Source of the DNA: Pristionchus mayeri
Taxonomy: Eukaryota > Nematoda > Chromadorea > Rhabditida > Neodiplogasteridae
Assembly: GCA_036245805.1 (NCBI GenBank)
Contig: BTRK01000005.1
Location: 558,001-622,000, forward strand
Direction of reading: 5' to 3'
DNA: 64,000 bases
Positions 51,771 through 62,764 of the stretch are shown piece after piece (the first letter of the stretch is position 1; the number at the start of each line of letters is the position of its first letter). The translations under genes and the position numbers were made by a program. The notes beneath the pieces are model-generated. The model did not search any database, had not been told where the DNA came from, and saw only the letters and a program-made list of their open reading frames with translations.

Positions 51771-53989
51771 TTAATGGTCTCGGAACTTCAAATCCTTGAC
51801 CAGTTCCTTGTTCTGGGAATGATACTGGAGAATATCCTCGAGAGCTCCAAGAACCTGAAAGTGAACGATAAATCGTATGGTGTAGATATTCAGAAACTGT
51901 ACCTTATCCATTTGGACCGCCTTTCTCAGTTCCTTCATATCCATCGTGAGTTTTGCATTGTTCATTTGTTTCTGAAATTATAATTCAAATATGAAACTAT
52001 TCGTGTTTAGCTATTTGAACTCAGTACTGGGCCTTTTGAGGTGAAGTAGGTCAAATATCGCACGATCATTATCACGATGCCTCCTCCAGCGAAGTAGGAA
52101 GCAGAGTGTGGGAAGAGGATATCGTAGATGCTTTGGAGCTGAAAAAATTACCACTAGCGGCTACTTCATACTATAATCGAAGAAATGTTTGAACATATCT
52201 GAGATACAGTAACTACCTTCTCCAGTGAGTAAGGAGGTTCGGCTCCATCAAGATTCTCGACCATGCTGTTGTACATCTCCTCAACGAGCATCGCCGCTGA
52301 TTCGCGTCTGAATCATCAACATCGAGCAACTTGAACTAACTAGAAGGGCAGAAAGAAACATATGCTCTAACCTTTCTTTAGCAGGCAGGGCGAACAATGA
52401 GATCCTCAACAGATCCTGCACCCCTACTCCGAAATGAGTGCACTGAAATGCACGTGTCCTTCAGAAACTAAGATACCATGGTGGTCTGGATGTTTAGATT
52501 GAAGGATAAAATTACAGTACCTGCCAATCTATGAGTGAAGACAAGTCACCAGTGTCGCTGTCGGTGAGGACATTCTCCGTGCGCAAATCTGCAAAATGCG
52601 GTTGAACTACTACTGAATAGTTTTCCTGGATTAAATGCTGTTTCAGAAAGTGGTTAAATTAAAATTGAAGATTACCTCCATTGACGAGCACAGGTCTCAG
52701 TCCAATTTGCTTGTGGATCGTCGATGCGAGACTGGAAGCGTAGTACTCGGGCAGAATCTCATCGATCTTCGACAGTAGCTCTTTCGTGTCTTCGCTACTA
52801 TCGAGTGTGAGTAGACCCTTGTACATTCCGCAGAAGGCCTGTAGGTTGATCATTATTTCTTTGTTCACTAGGAATTTTAGGCAAAAAGATAATAACCCAG
52901 CGAAAAGAACTCACTTCAAGTGAAACGGTCTTGCTGAAGTCAGCGTGCATGTTCACGTCGAATTCAGGAGCCGTCACATCTTTCTTGAGCGAGCAAGCCT
53001 GGATCTTTCCGAGAGCACGAGCAATCTTTAAAAAAAAACATTACGTCAATAGGTATCACTCAATTTCTTAGAATCCAATATAGGTTAAATCCAGTACTTG
53101 TTTCACTTGCTCCACAGTATGCGCCTCATAGAAGTTCATCACTCGAGAGTTCTTCACGTACTCAAGGCTAATCTGTCCTTCGAGTTGGTTCTGAAATTCC
53201 ATTTCCTTTTTTTATTTAATAAACTTGATTCAAGTCACCTCATTTGTGAACTCCTTTCCATAGTACATTTTTGGCATCTTCAGTCCATCGAACACCTCGA
53301 AGTACTTGTACGAGGCTATCTCGATGTTGTGCAGCTAAAAGTTATGCTTAGATTTTTATGCGTTTTTGAAGATTTTCTATAAATCGAATACGATCAGATC
53401 GGTTCGCGATTCTCACCTCTCGTAGCTTCGTTTCCATTCCCGCCCACATTGCAGAGTCGCCTTGGATGACGTTCATCTGCTTGAAGGGAAGTGCAGAAGG
53501 GATCTAAAGAAAAGTAATTATTTTATTCCAGACTACATTTCTGAATATTCAGCTCCTTGATAACCACGGAGCAAGGCAGCTTTTCGCTCTCTTCAGCGCC
53601 CTTCCAATCACAGGAAACGAGTCCACAGCGAGAAGCAAAGCCCTGAAAGTCGACAGTGAATGCAGGTAGACTGAATTTAAAGGTTTCTTAAGGCTTAAAA
53701 ATGATCTGAAATTTACAGTTCAGCTCACATTTCCTTCGCCAATGTCAATAACGTTCTTCGCTGGCCCGAAAGTGGCGTTCGTTTGTAGAGCGGTTCTGAA
53801 TATTGACAATTTGTCAATTGTTGTGAAAAATGAGGTAAGAATGAATTCATGTAGAAGTTTCAACCACAAGTTCTAAAATTACACCGTATATCATGTCGTA
53901 GGCCGAATATCTTACCTGAGTTGCTTCTCGAGATCTTCCCAGATAACCTGCGTCTCCAGAATACCGCCCAGTGCTTCATGAAGGCTCAT
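51771..53989 (-). CDS. CHK/DUF1679 kinase-like protein, possibly decaying
   Basis: About 14 exons encode roughly 430 aa, the usual size for this nematode/insect kinase-like family (small-molecule kinases related to choline/ecdysteroid kinases; substrate unknown). In order: VIDIGEGN-GFASRCGLVS (N lobe), KLPCSVVIK (ATP-lysine strand), LHNIEIASYKYFEVF, ISLEYVKNS, the catalytic loop RPVLVNGDLRTENVL, LIDWQ (metal-binding Asp), CTHFGVGVQDLLRISL, and the C terminus KDLKFRDH. The ATG at 53989 begins MSLHEALGG. Oddities: the catalytic HGD is NGD and the usual Trp after it is Arg. The exon ending VVIK (53642-53556) is followed by GA instead of a GT donor. The only in-frame GT is 12 nt earlier, and using it would remove VVIK and its lysine. 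No signal peptide is seen. Confidence 0.8.
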
Positions 53990-55180
53990 TGCAGATTTAG
54001 AATCTAGGACTATAAATTGATGAGGAAAGAATGGAAAGCAAATTTGAGTGAATTCCGAAAGAGTATCGAGGAGGAAAAATGAAAAGTGAAGTGGCGAGCG
54101 GTGCGCTATGTCAACGGATGAAATGTACCCAGTCACATTCCACCTAGAGCGCTTTCACTTCGAATAGCTTCCAGCATCCATTTATATCATCTGTGAGGTA
54201 GGACGGATTGTTAGTCTCACTCTGTTAGTCGCGCATTTTCCAGTATCTATCATGAGAGAGAGCGGAGAAACCAGAGAGGGCAGAGGCATAAAGTCAGCAC
54301 AGAGTAGAAAAGGGGAGGACAAACATCACTCGTATGGAAACGCTACGGAAAGTAACGTGATTAATTATGCCTCTTGGAGGATTTTTCTTCATAAGATAAC
54401 GGAGGATACTCAACTGTTGGCATTATTCAATTTTTCGCAGACAGTTGCACAGTGTGATTTGTCGAACTACACTCATCCCAGGAATATTTAACCAGTGATT
54501 CGAAATTAATATGATACCCAATTGTAATGTTTAGTAATTTGAACGATTGCAACAGCATCGCTCTATACTGAGTATTTATATTGTTTTATCAAAACCTATT
54601 ATCTCAATCATTTCCCTTTTCTGTTTCATGTTCCTTCATCCATTATAAATTTCCGCAAGATGATCAAAGCCACTGGTGCTCTAGACACACTCACAAATAA
54701 CCCCCTTCGAAAAAATTCTCCTCAAATTTGGAGGAACTAGAGATGGGCGAGTCAGATCATGAGAATGCTAGAGAGTGCAGACGGCCAGACTCTTCGGAGA
54801 AGGGACAGAGAGGTGATCAGAGGTTGCCAGACAGGCCAAGTGAGTAGAGAGTGCACTGATCGGTGAGCGCACCAGCTTTGACGCAATAGCGAGAAGAGAC
54901 AAACTGTAGTTGCTTTCTGGTTTTTCAGTTTTCTCTCCCTGCCGTCTAAATGTGTGTAAATTGCTCAGAAAACTTGAACGTGGTGTACTGCTTGCGTGTC
55001 TATCTCTAACTTTTTGATGATTGTTTTGCATTCATTCTAACGGCTAGGTGAGCAATAGCTGTCGATTTCCACTGTTTACACTTCTAATACTGACTGTGAT
55101 CGAGGTTGTTGCCAGCAGCTGGTGTGTCATGGACATTCGCTCAACGTATCGTGTCAGTTATAGTGTTTATTGCAGAGGAG
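53990..55180. other. Intergenic region upstream of two divergent genes
   Basis: The stretch between the CHK-like start (minus) and the 569-aa gene start (plus). Short open frames occur but none has supporting splice structure or recognisable domains. I see no repeat in it. Confidence 0.4.
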
Positions 55181-58100
55181 ATGACGATTCGTCATCCGCC
55201 CTCAATGTTGATCGTCCATCTAGCGGTATTGTACATCTCTTTCTTCGGAAGCAGTGCGTACATTATGTTGTCAATATCGATTCCCATATTATTTCTCAGC
55301 TTTTGGCGATCCAAAGCTCAAAGATTGCTCAACGCTCCATGATATCACATGGGAAGATGGCGAGAGCTTCCAGACAAAGGTCATCAATCTCACCATGTGC
55401 AAGAAAGGAAAGCAACTCCTCGAGGTAACTTGCGTAGCTAGTGATATTCATGAATATAATATAATAAATTTTTTCTGCGTTTTCGATGTCATAACCTAAA
55501 TAAACAGTTTAGTTCGACTTAAACCCCTTATTGAAAAGTAGTAGTTACTTTCATTTTATTTCACGCAGGTGCAACGTCCTGAGAACTCGTCAAAATCCAT
55601 TCGAGTATCCATAGAATCAATAGATGGTGAACAAGGTCGGTTCTGACCTAAACAAAGGACTTAAATCTGAAGATCTAGATTCGTTATTCCACATTGACGT
55701 CTTCGAGAATGGGATGAGATCAACGAAGAGCAACAATACAGTGGAGAAAAGCTTGGAGCGGAAGAAGTAAGTGTGTACAACAAAGTATGGTGCTATTGTT
55801 ATGATTCAGCATCTAGATCGTTAGGTGAAAAGCGTATTAACAGTTGTGCTTAGATCATAATGTATATTGTAGAATGAGGCATGTAGGAGACTTCGTCACC
55901 TCCTCAGCCAATACGAATTTCCTGCTGATTATGAACCATGAGCAAATGATCAAAACCGAAATCACTCTTCATTTCTCTCTTCTCGGTAAGCCTGCCTACA
56001 ATATGTACACGGATTCTTCGATGGTGTGCAATATGTTCCCTATCCATTCAACGATCACTCAGATCAAGGATGTCCCGATCCCTTCCTCGAGTCAAGAACG
56101 GGTTCATCTCTTCAAATCCCTTCTTCTCGACTCGCAATGCAGTGTGATTTCGCTGTTACTGCTCAAGATGCTGGTGAAAAGTACTGAACAAGAGAGTTAA
56201 TATTTGATACCTTTGAGGTACTGCACTCGAGTTGACCTCAATCAATAATTCAACACTCTTCAAGGATAAATCAATTTCGATCGACATTATTGATGGCTAC
56301 TCATACCGTGAATTGTATAAGTGAGGAGAAAACGTGAATATGGAATGCATTATCTGTACTATTTCTGTTTATAGGTTCGACGATGCAAATTTCAAGAAAG
56401 AGCTCAGAAAGCATCTCGGATCCTCTTCGGTTTTCGTGCACTTGATCAATCCTTTCGGAGAAAGCGTAGTATGTTAAAATGAGTATGAAAATTCCAGACA
56501 TATTTGCAGAAGCAAGATGATGAGCCGTTCATAATCATCAGCTCGATCATTGATGGTATGATACAAATACGAGAGTCTTAACTGTACGCTTCTCAGATTG
56601 TGATTGCCCTGAAGGATCCGTGATTCTCACTGAGTCAAAGAGTAATTACTCGTTTCGAATGAAAAAACCTCATTGCTTTCACGTAAGTTGCAATCCATGG
56701 ATAACAACGATACTTTTTGATGTTGTGACACAATCGAAGTTAAATCATACTTGAATATCATCATTCAGCTGAATTGCTCTATTAGCGTGGAGATCGCAGA
56801 GAATCTCAGGGACAAATATCGTCTCGGGGTCAGCAATTTATTTATTCTTTCATCATGGAATATGAAACTAAAATTAGAGATTAAACTTTTCGAAGCGTTA
56901 TTAACTACATCCGTTTATGTGTGATTTTAGATCTCTCACTACAGTGAATATTCGGAATCTTCTGATACGTTCGTCATGAAGGACGGGTTCAGAGATTTCG
57001 TCAGGTTTATCTTATTGCCGGTCCCCTTAAATTGTTATTTGCAGTTTGCACGACTTCAACATGTTTCATGAATTTTCGTCTGTCCATCCTCAAGTTCTTC
57101 TAATCTACAATGAAGTTTAAATACATTTAATTTATTTTATTTTATTACAAAATTCACTTTTATTATTAGGTAGATGCAAAAGTTTCTTTCTTTTTTCATG
57201 CATACACATTCTTACCTCCCCAGTTCTTTACATTTGGCCAATCACCTGATGACTAGTCACAGTTAATACGGGCATAAGTACATTATATAATGATTACCAT
57301 ATCGGACCGATTAAATCGGTGAGAATGGGACAGTTTAATTTGAAATTATTCGAACTAGTTCTGCTCTACCGACTATTAAATCGTCCAAAGCTCCGTGGAG
57401 AAATGTGTTGAGCTCGAATTAGATACACTATTGTGGAGAACTATGATTGGGTATGCCAATCGACAAGGCATGACTATTCTGCTTTAAAGAAGGTGTAACA
57501 CGAATAAGAGATGAGGAGGTAATGTATTCTGATGAGCGTGTTAGGTAGTTAGAATGTTTCACCTCAGCCCGAACCAACGGTGATCATAGCGCAGTGGGTA
57601 ACTCTTGCGCGGCAATCGCAATCTACGTGGGTTCGAATCCAGCTAAGCGCATTCGTTGTTGCTGTTTTTCTCATTCATTTCAAATACGCGCGCTTAGCCT
57701 GCGCTGAGGCCCGATCTTCTCATTCTCATATCTCGAGATAGAGTCATCTGTGTCACTTCGGATTAAGTGATTTCTCATTGGATTTCTGTCCTCTACGACA
57801 ACCACTATTCCACATGTACAATCTATTTTTCGTGTTACTCCTTCTTTAAACAGCCTAGTTGGAATATTGGCGAAATAATAGCACTGTAATGCTTGAAAAT
57901 TTCGGCATTCAAATTAATGCGCACTGTATTCTTGCACATCTGTGCAGAGGGATAATTTCTGATTTATTGTGAAGTACATTCCTCTGTATATATGCATGCA
58001 CATTTAAGAAAGAATTGAACTACCCATTCAAGAGTTGAATTTTTCGATAGCATTATTTTGAGATTCACACGCTGAAATCAACACTTTTGGGTGTCCCTTG

Positions 58101-59310
58101 TTTCCTATACATGCTCGAATCTGGATTTATTGTGTTATTCTGAGCAAACAACTCTTGTCCTAGTGCTGGTTGACTGCGCAGATCAGGTAGACCTAATATG
58201 AGAAAATCAGGGTTCAACCCAGAACGTTAAAAAGTAGTCGATTTCAGGTGTTTCGGTTCTGAAATTTGTCAACCTCTTTCGATGATGCTTAGATTGAAAA
58301 CAATTGTATGGAAGTAATCTACAATCAAGGACATAACACATGATATAAGGGAATTCGTGAGACTCTACGTACTCCGGCACAAATTACACAAATAAAAAAG
58401 AAAGAAACTTTTGCATCAACCTGATATATCCTTGTAGGACAAAGAAGCTTCACTTGGTGCCGCTCTTGCATTTCTAAATCCCATGACTAAAGATCAACAA
58501 GGTCTCGCCCGTCATTTTGCGATAATATTACATGCACCTAGCCCAATGCGTCTGCCCACTCTTCCAACCTAAGATGTTGGTTAAGATCGATAATTCCTGC
58601 AAATATATCGACTGCTTGTGGACCCTTCCCAAGTTTGAAGAGATCACTTGTTCAAAGTGGTATCATCATTTCAGGCTCGATATCTCGCAAACAATCACAG
58701 TGAAATCCAATTGGACTGCGAACAATCTGAGCGAGGCGCTCTATTTCATTAAAACAAAAGCCAATCGGTGAAATCACTTTGTTTTAGGTTCTACTTTGTT
58801 GTAAATTCAGGACTATTCGTCACTCGAAGCTGATGAATGAATCTCAGGAGAGGCTCGACGTATCGGAAGAAGAGAAAGTGAGTAGGGTAGACGCATTGTC
58901 ATTATCATGAAATATTACGCTTTAAATGTAAGCCAAAAGTGTTTTACAGAAAATGGTCGATTTCGTCCTCCACTATCGCAGACACGCCATGGGGGAATGC
59001 ATGGATTCATGGTAGCTTTAATTTATATTTCTGAATTTCTTTGAAATTTAATTTGAAAAGAAGCCTATTTTTCAGCAACTATTCTTTCTTCGAAGTGAGC
59101 ATTTCTTCGCAGTCGACTCTATCTGAAAATAGCCAAGGTGGGTCCTGAACCACTTGCAACTGTTGATTTATTTTTACAACGGTTCACAAAGCAGGAAATG
59201 GAGCAGTCTCTGAAGAAGACGAAACCAGTTCGAAATCAGTTTCATTCTGGAAAATCGCATTCTTTGTTCTCCTCGTACTCGTTGTTGCTGGACTATTCAA
59301 GAAGAGGTGA
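55181..59310 (+). CDS. Type I membrane protein of unidentified nematode family
   Basis: My 19-exon model (first exon 55181-55253, last 59195-59310) sums to 1710 nt, 569 aa in frame. It starts with a signal peptide (LIVHLAVLYISFFGS) and ends with one transmembrane helix and a basic tail (FWKIAFFVLLVLVVAGLFKKR, minus the first residue a 20-residue segment). The ectodomain has three Cys-led stretches that look like diverged copies of one unit: DQGCPDPFLESRTG, DCDCPEGSVILTESK and AQCVCPLFQPKMLVK. Each is followed by a second Cys about 25-30 residues on and beta-rich sequence. A linker motif (FDDANFKKELRKHL, then VFVHLINPFGE) resembles one in the gene at 62765-63952. N-glycosylation sequons are common. 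CUB-like folding is possible but unproven. The intron 57115-58437 is almost entirely transposon. Confidence 0.7.
57484..57849. mobile_element. TTAA-flanked MITE with tRNA-like module, nested in the mariner-like element
   Basis: TTAA at 57484-57487 and 57846-57849. Termini are agaaggtgtaacacga on the left and tcgtgttactccttct on the right (inverted, one mismatch). The interior is 358 bp. It is nearly identical to the truncated copy at 51242-51513, and its first nine terminal bases match the pattern of the element at 34276-34659. Confidence 0.85.
57587..57639 (+). ncRNA. tRNA-like A/B-box module in the nested MITE
   Basis: A box TAGCGCAGTGG (57587-57597) and B box GTTCGAATC (57631-57639) on the plus strand. 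The D stem pairs; T-stem mismatches and the lack of an acceptor stem argue against a working tRNA. Confidence 0.6.
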
Positions 59311-59857
59311 TCAGAACTAACTACCGAAGTGTTCTTTCCGAAATCTGCAATAATGCTATTTCTAGAGAACTTCAGAATTGCTATCGTTCATACGCTCCTG
59401 TTTCTTTCTTCGGAAATAGGTATGAGTGAGACCTTTAATGCGTGATTAATCTATTCTTTGAAGGAACGTGGACGATCAAAGCGTTAGCTTCGATCTAGAG
59501 TGATATTTCCATGTTATCTCAAATCATATACCTCGAGACTTTTCAGTATACCTCAATACCATTCAATCCAGATCTCAAGAATTCCTCTATTTTCCCGTTG
59601 TTTTGCAATCATCAACGTTGTTACTATATAATTGTTATATTATTTGTGGTAATATCGTCGCAAACCATAAACAGCAGCCAATAAATATTTTTTTATTATA
59701 ACTTTATGCTGCTTAATTAAATCGTAGTGCATCTATCATATTTATCTATCACTTTTATTTTGCACAAAAAATAGTTAATTGTACATAATTTGAGATAATT
59801 CGATGACTAATAACAAACTGGCAAAGAGGTTTTAATCAATTTATATTCTGGCTAAAA
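59311..59857. other. Convergent 3' region
   Basis: This lies between the stop of the plus-strand membrane protein gene and the stop of the minus-strand kinase gene. A plus-strand AATAAA at about 59680 and a minus-strand AATAAA (tttatt near 59754-59759) are candidate polyadenylation signals. No gene was seen. Confidence 0.5.
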
Positions 59858-61681
59858 TCAAGGCGACACGGAGAAGTTTATCTTCCTGCACGTGTCACCG
59901 GAGAGTCGCAGCCGCTTCATGGGCACAGGCATAGTGAAGAAAGAAGGATCGGAATCGAAGAAGACACCAGCGCCCTGCAATGCCGCATTTATAAGAGTCT
60001 CAAATTCATCGTTTGTGGTGTAGCAACTAATAATTTGTTTGTCTCCATCAGTAATATCCTTACCCCGTTGAGAGCATGTGCGCGAAGCTCCTCCAGATTT
60101 CTATCGATGTCTTCGGGGAGAGAGGTGTGCGGTCGTTTCGTCGCCAGACGGATCATCTTGTTCTTTATAAACTGATTAGATACCAACCACTTAATCAGAC
60201 ATAGTAGTCTAGACCATAATTCATAATTTTGACTGGGTTGAAATGGTTGCAAACGTAATGCGTACCTCCAAACGAGCTGCAGTAAGGCTAACTTCGGCAT
60301 CGTCGATTTCCCTGCCAGCAAGAAGTTGCTCCACGGAGATCCTCTTGTTGTGATCCCTCTCGATCATTCTCCTCACCTTCTCATCGAGTCCTTCAGATCC
60401 AGAAAACACTGGAAATGGGCAATAACCTGTTTGAAACTAACAGATCATAGTAAAAATGCATACCTTTAACGACTCTGGAGGGCAGATGTTCATCGTTCTT
60501 CATCTGATTCCACTCGTCCGGAGTAAGGGGAGAATCGGCAGGGACGGAGATCTTAAAAAATTTAGTTGCTCCTTTTCTTAGTTATCCCAGATTTAGTGTA
60601 TGAAGTATGTTTTAGAGTTTACCTGAGCGATCGTGAGCCCCAGAGAGTAGACGTCTGCCTTGAGCGTGAACTGTTCCTTGTACAGTTCGGGCGCTGCATA
60701 TCGACTATCGCCCATCTCGCACATTGAAAGGTTCTCCTGAAAATTATTATTATTCACATGGATATAGTAATTAAGCGTGCATTATTCTTCATTTTAGTAA
60801 GCGAGGTTACCTGATCGAGCGAGATTGCGAGTGTGAAATCGCACAGCTTGATCACTCCATCCTCGCTTCTCAGCAGATTTGCAGCCTTCACGTCGAAATG
60901 ACCAATATTTGAGCGACCAAGATGGCGCAATGCCTGAACAGTTAGTAATCACAACTGTAAGGGGTAGGCCTTCGCACCATCAGAGTGTCGTTGAGCACAG
61001 CTTTGATTTCTCCAAGTGAGAGCAAGTTCTTTCGATGCCAGTAGCCCTCAACGCTTTCCTTGCTCAGTTCCATCTATTAAGGTCTCAATAGATTTCAATG
61101 ATTATTTCTTTCGGACAAACCAGGAGATAGAGCGATTCGTCCTCTCTCCAGGCCATCATGAATTGAGCAATATTCGGATGCGGCTTCAGAGACTTATGAA
61201 TTCGCACCTATAAAGGGAGTTTCATGGTTTGAAATAAAACTAAAATAGCGAACCTCCTTCAGGTGGTCCTTGGTAAATCGTAGGCGGGTCTTGTTCTTTT
61301 TGGGGTCCACCTTGAACTCTTTCAGGGCGAATGATTCGCCAGTTTTATTGTTTCTCACCATTGACACCTTAGACAAAAATTGATTATTTCAAGCAAGATT
61401 TTTTCCGATTCTGTACCTTTCCGAAGTGGCCCTCTCCCACTGTCCGCTCGTTGGTGAAGTTCTTGGCAAGGAAAGACGCATTTTCATCGATGAAAACCGG
61501 AGGAGCTGCTAGAGGACGAGGCGAAGAGATCTGAGAGGAACGAATTCCTTTCGAAAAGATGATAATCTAAAAGGTGAAAAAATATTATAATTGTAGAGCT
61601 CACTCTTCTTCTCTTTAGTGGGCTGTCTCTGAAGCTGGCAGCGCTGCCTCGCTTGGGAGTAAGAGGAGTTGCGATGGCCAT
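59858..61681 (-). CDS. Myt1/Wee1-type protein kinase, divergent
   Basis: About 11 exons encode roughly 430 aa. The start at 61681 (MAIATPLTPKRGS) is preceded by a TTTCAG that could accept a spliced leader. Kinase motifs in order: glycine loop VGEGHFGKV, lysine FALKEF, catalytic loop HFDVKAANLL, metal site CDFTLAI, activation segment GDSRYAAPELY, and ADVYSLGLTI. GDxRYxAPEL after a short activation loop is characteristic of Myt1 within the Wee1 family, which phosphorylates CDK1 at the inhibitory Thr14/Tyr15 (established for the family). Unusual points are DFT in place of DFG and Ala in place of the usual Pro after the catalytic Lys. After the kinase domain a hydrophobic stretch (LALLQLVWRLLCLIKWLV) could correspond to the Myt1 membrane anchor. 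The last exon encodes a basic, Pro-containing tail ending NFSVSP. Catalytic Lys, Asp and Asn are all kept, so activity is possible. Confidence 0.82.
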
Positions 61682-62764
61682 ATTTGACTTGCTGAAACTA
61701 TTATTTTACCAAACAAATTAGCCGTTCAAAAAATAGAAGAAAGGGAAAATGAAGATAAACTATGTTCAGATTCTAATTCAATGCTAACTAATGAAGGGTG
61801 AGCATCATTGAAAGGAAGGATTACCGTTAGGGAATCACTGACAGGAATCCCATTGCCACAGGGTATGGGAGCCAAGGCAGAGCATCCGATGTCCGAATGT
61901 TCGCCTGTGAATGTGGTCAAGTTGCAAAGGAGAGATTGAGGGGAGAGAAAATGATCAAAGGATGCAAGAGCGCGTTTGGCAACACCTCGTTTCCTTATTT
62001 CTAATCGAATAAATTTTGTCGGCGGCTCAAAGGAGCTAATCAGAATATAATAATCACTGAGAGCGCTGACTCAGGGGAGGATTGGGAATACGAGGTTTTT
62101 TCGAATGATAACGGTAAAAAATATAACTTTATTTATTAACGAAAAATGATCTCCATTACGATAATTAACGTTCAATCCATTCATTGTTTATGCACAAAAT
62201 CTTCCCATAACATTTAGAGCGTTTTTGTTGCCTTTTCCTGCACAAACTCATCACACATTCCTCCCTCGTCTAATGGGTTAGTAGATCCATGAATACTCAA
62301 TGAGAGGGCGAAGGGCATCTCTGCATCTATCGCGCTTATCGAAAGAATTGGATAGTCTCGAGTAAAACACTTTCGAATATCCCAGTTTAATCCTTTCATC
62401 CTCTTTATTCCACGCACTGTATCCACTTCATTCCCTCGCCCTATGGTTCTTTTCATTCGAAAACGTGGCTTCTTTTATACCGTAAGTGGTGAATTCTTAA
62501 TTGAATTATCTCTCATTGGTAGTGCCTACTCTTCTCTCTTCTCTTCTATCTCTCATTCTTCATCCCTTACAATCAACCGCCTCAATCTTCCTTCCACTTC
62601 CGACTCTCTCAACCCGACTCCCATCCGTTCGAGAATTCGTGTAATTTCCCTGTTCTGGAAGATGAGGATCCCAGTCTAAAGGCATGTGCTGTCATATCCA
62701 TAGGAGTATCTATCCATTCGAGTTCAGAAATATATTAAACACTCTGGAACACCCACCTGTCCAA
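61682..62764. other. Divergent intergenic region
   Basis: Upstream sequence of the Myt1-like kinase (minus) and the last gene (plus). Open frames on both strands (for example minus 61726-61920 and 62214-62456) have no recognisable domain. I see no repeats or RNA genes. Confidence 0.4.

Larger units (their letters stand above)
57166..58424. mobile_element. Mariner-like element in an intron, interrupted by a TTAA MITE
   Basis: The left end ttaggtagatgcaaaagttt (57166) and the right end (complement tcaggttgatgcaaaagttt, ending 58424) share about 30 bp of inverted repeat. They are flanked by TA (57164-57165 and 58425-58426). The ends match those of the 36370-36916 element, so both belong to one family. 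Total 1259 bp, of which about 362 bp is the nested element; no intact transposase is seen. The host intron would be about 64 nt without it. Confidence 0.8.

Noticed and set aside
52659..52868. Loss of the catalytic Asp (NGG instead of NGD) in the CHK-like protein
   Set aside because: The NGG reading comes from running through the intron; splicing G to AT restores Asp, so only the His is changed.
55048..55428. 126-codon plus-strand open frame as the start of the 569-aa protein
   Set aside because: It begins at GTG, not ATG, and is in the wrong frame relative to the spliced model starting at 55181.
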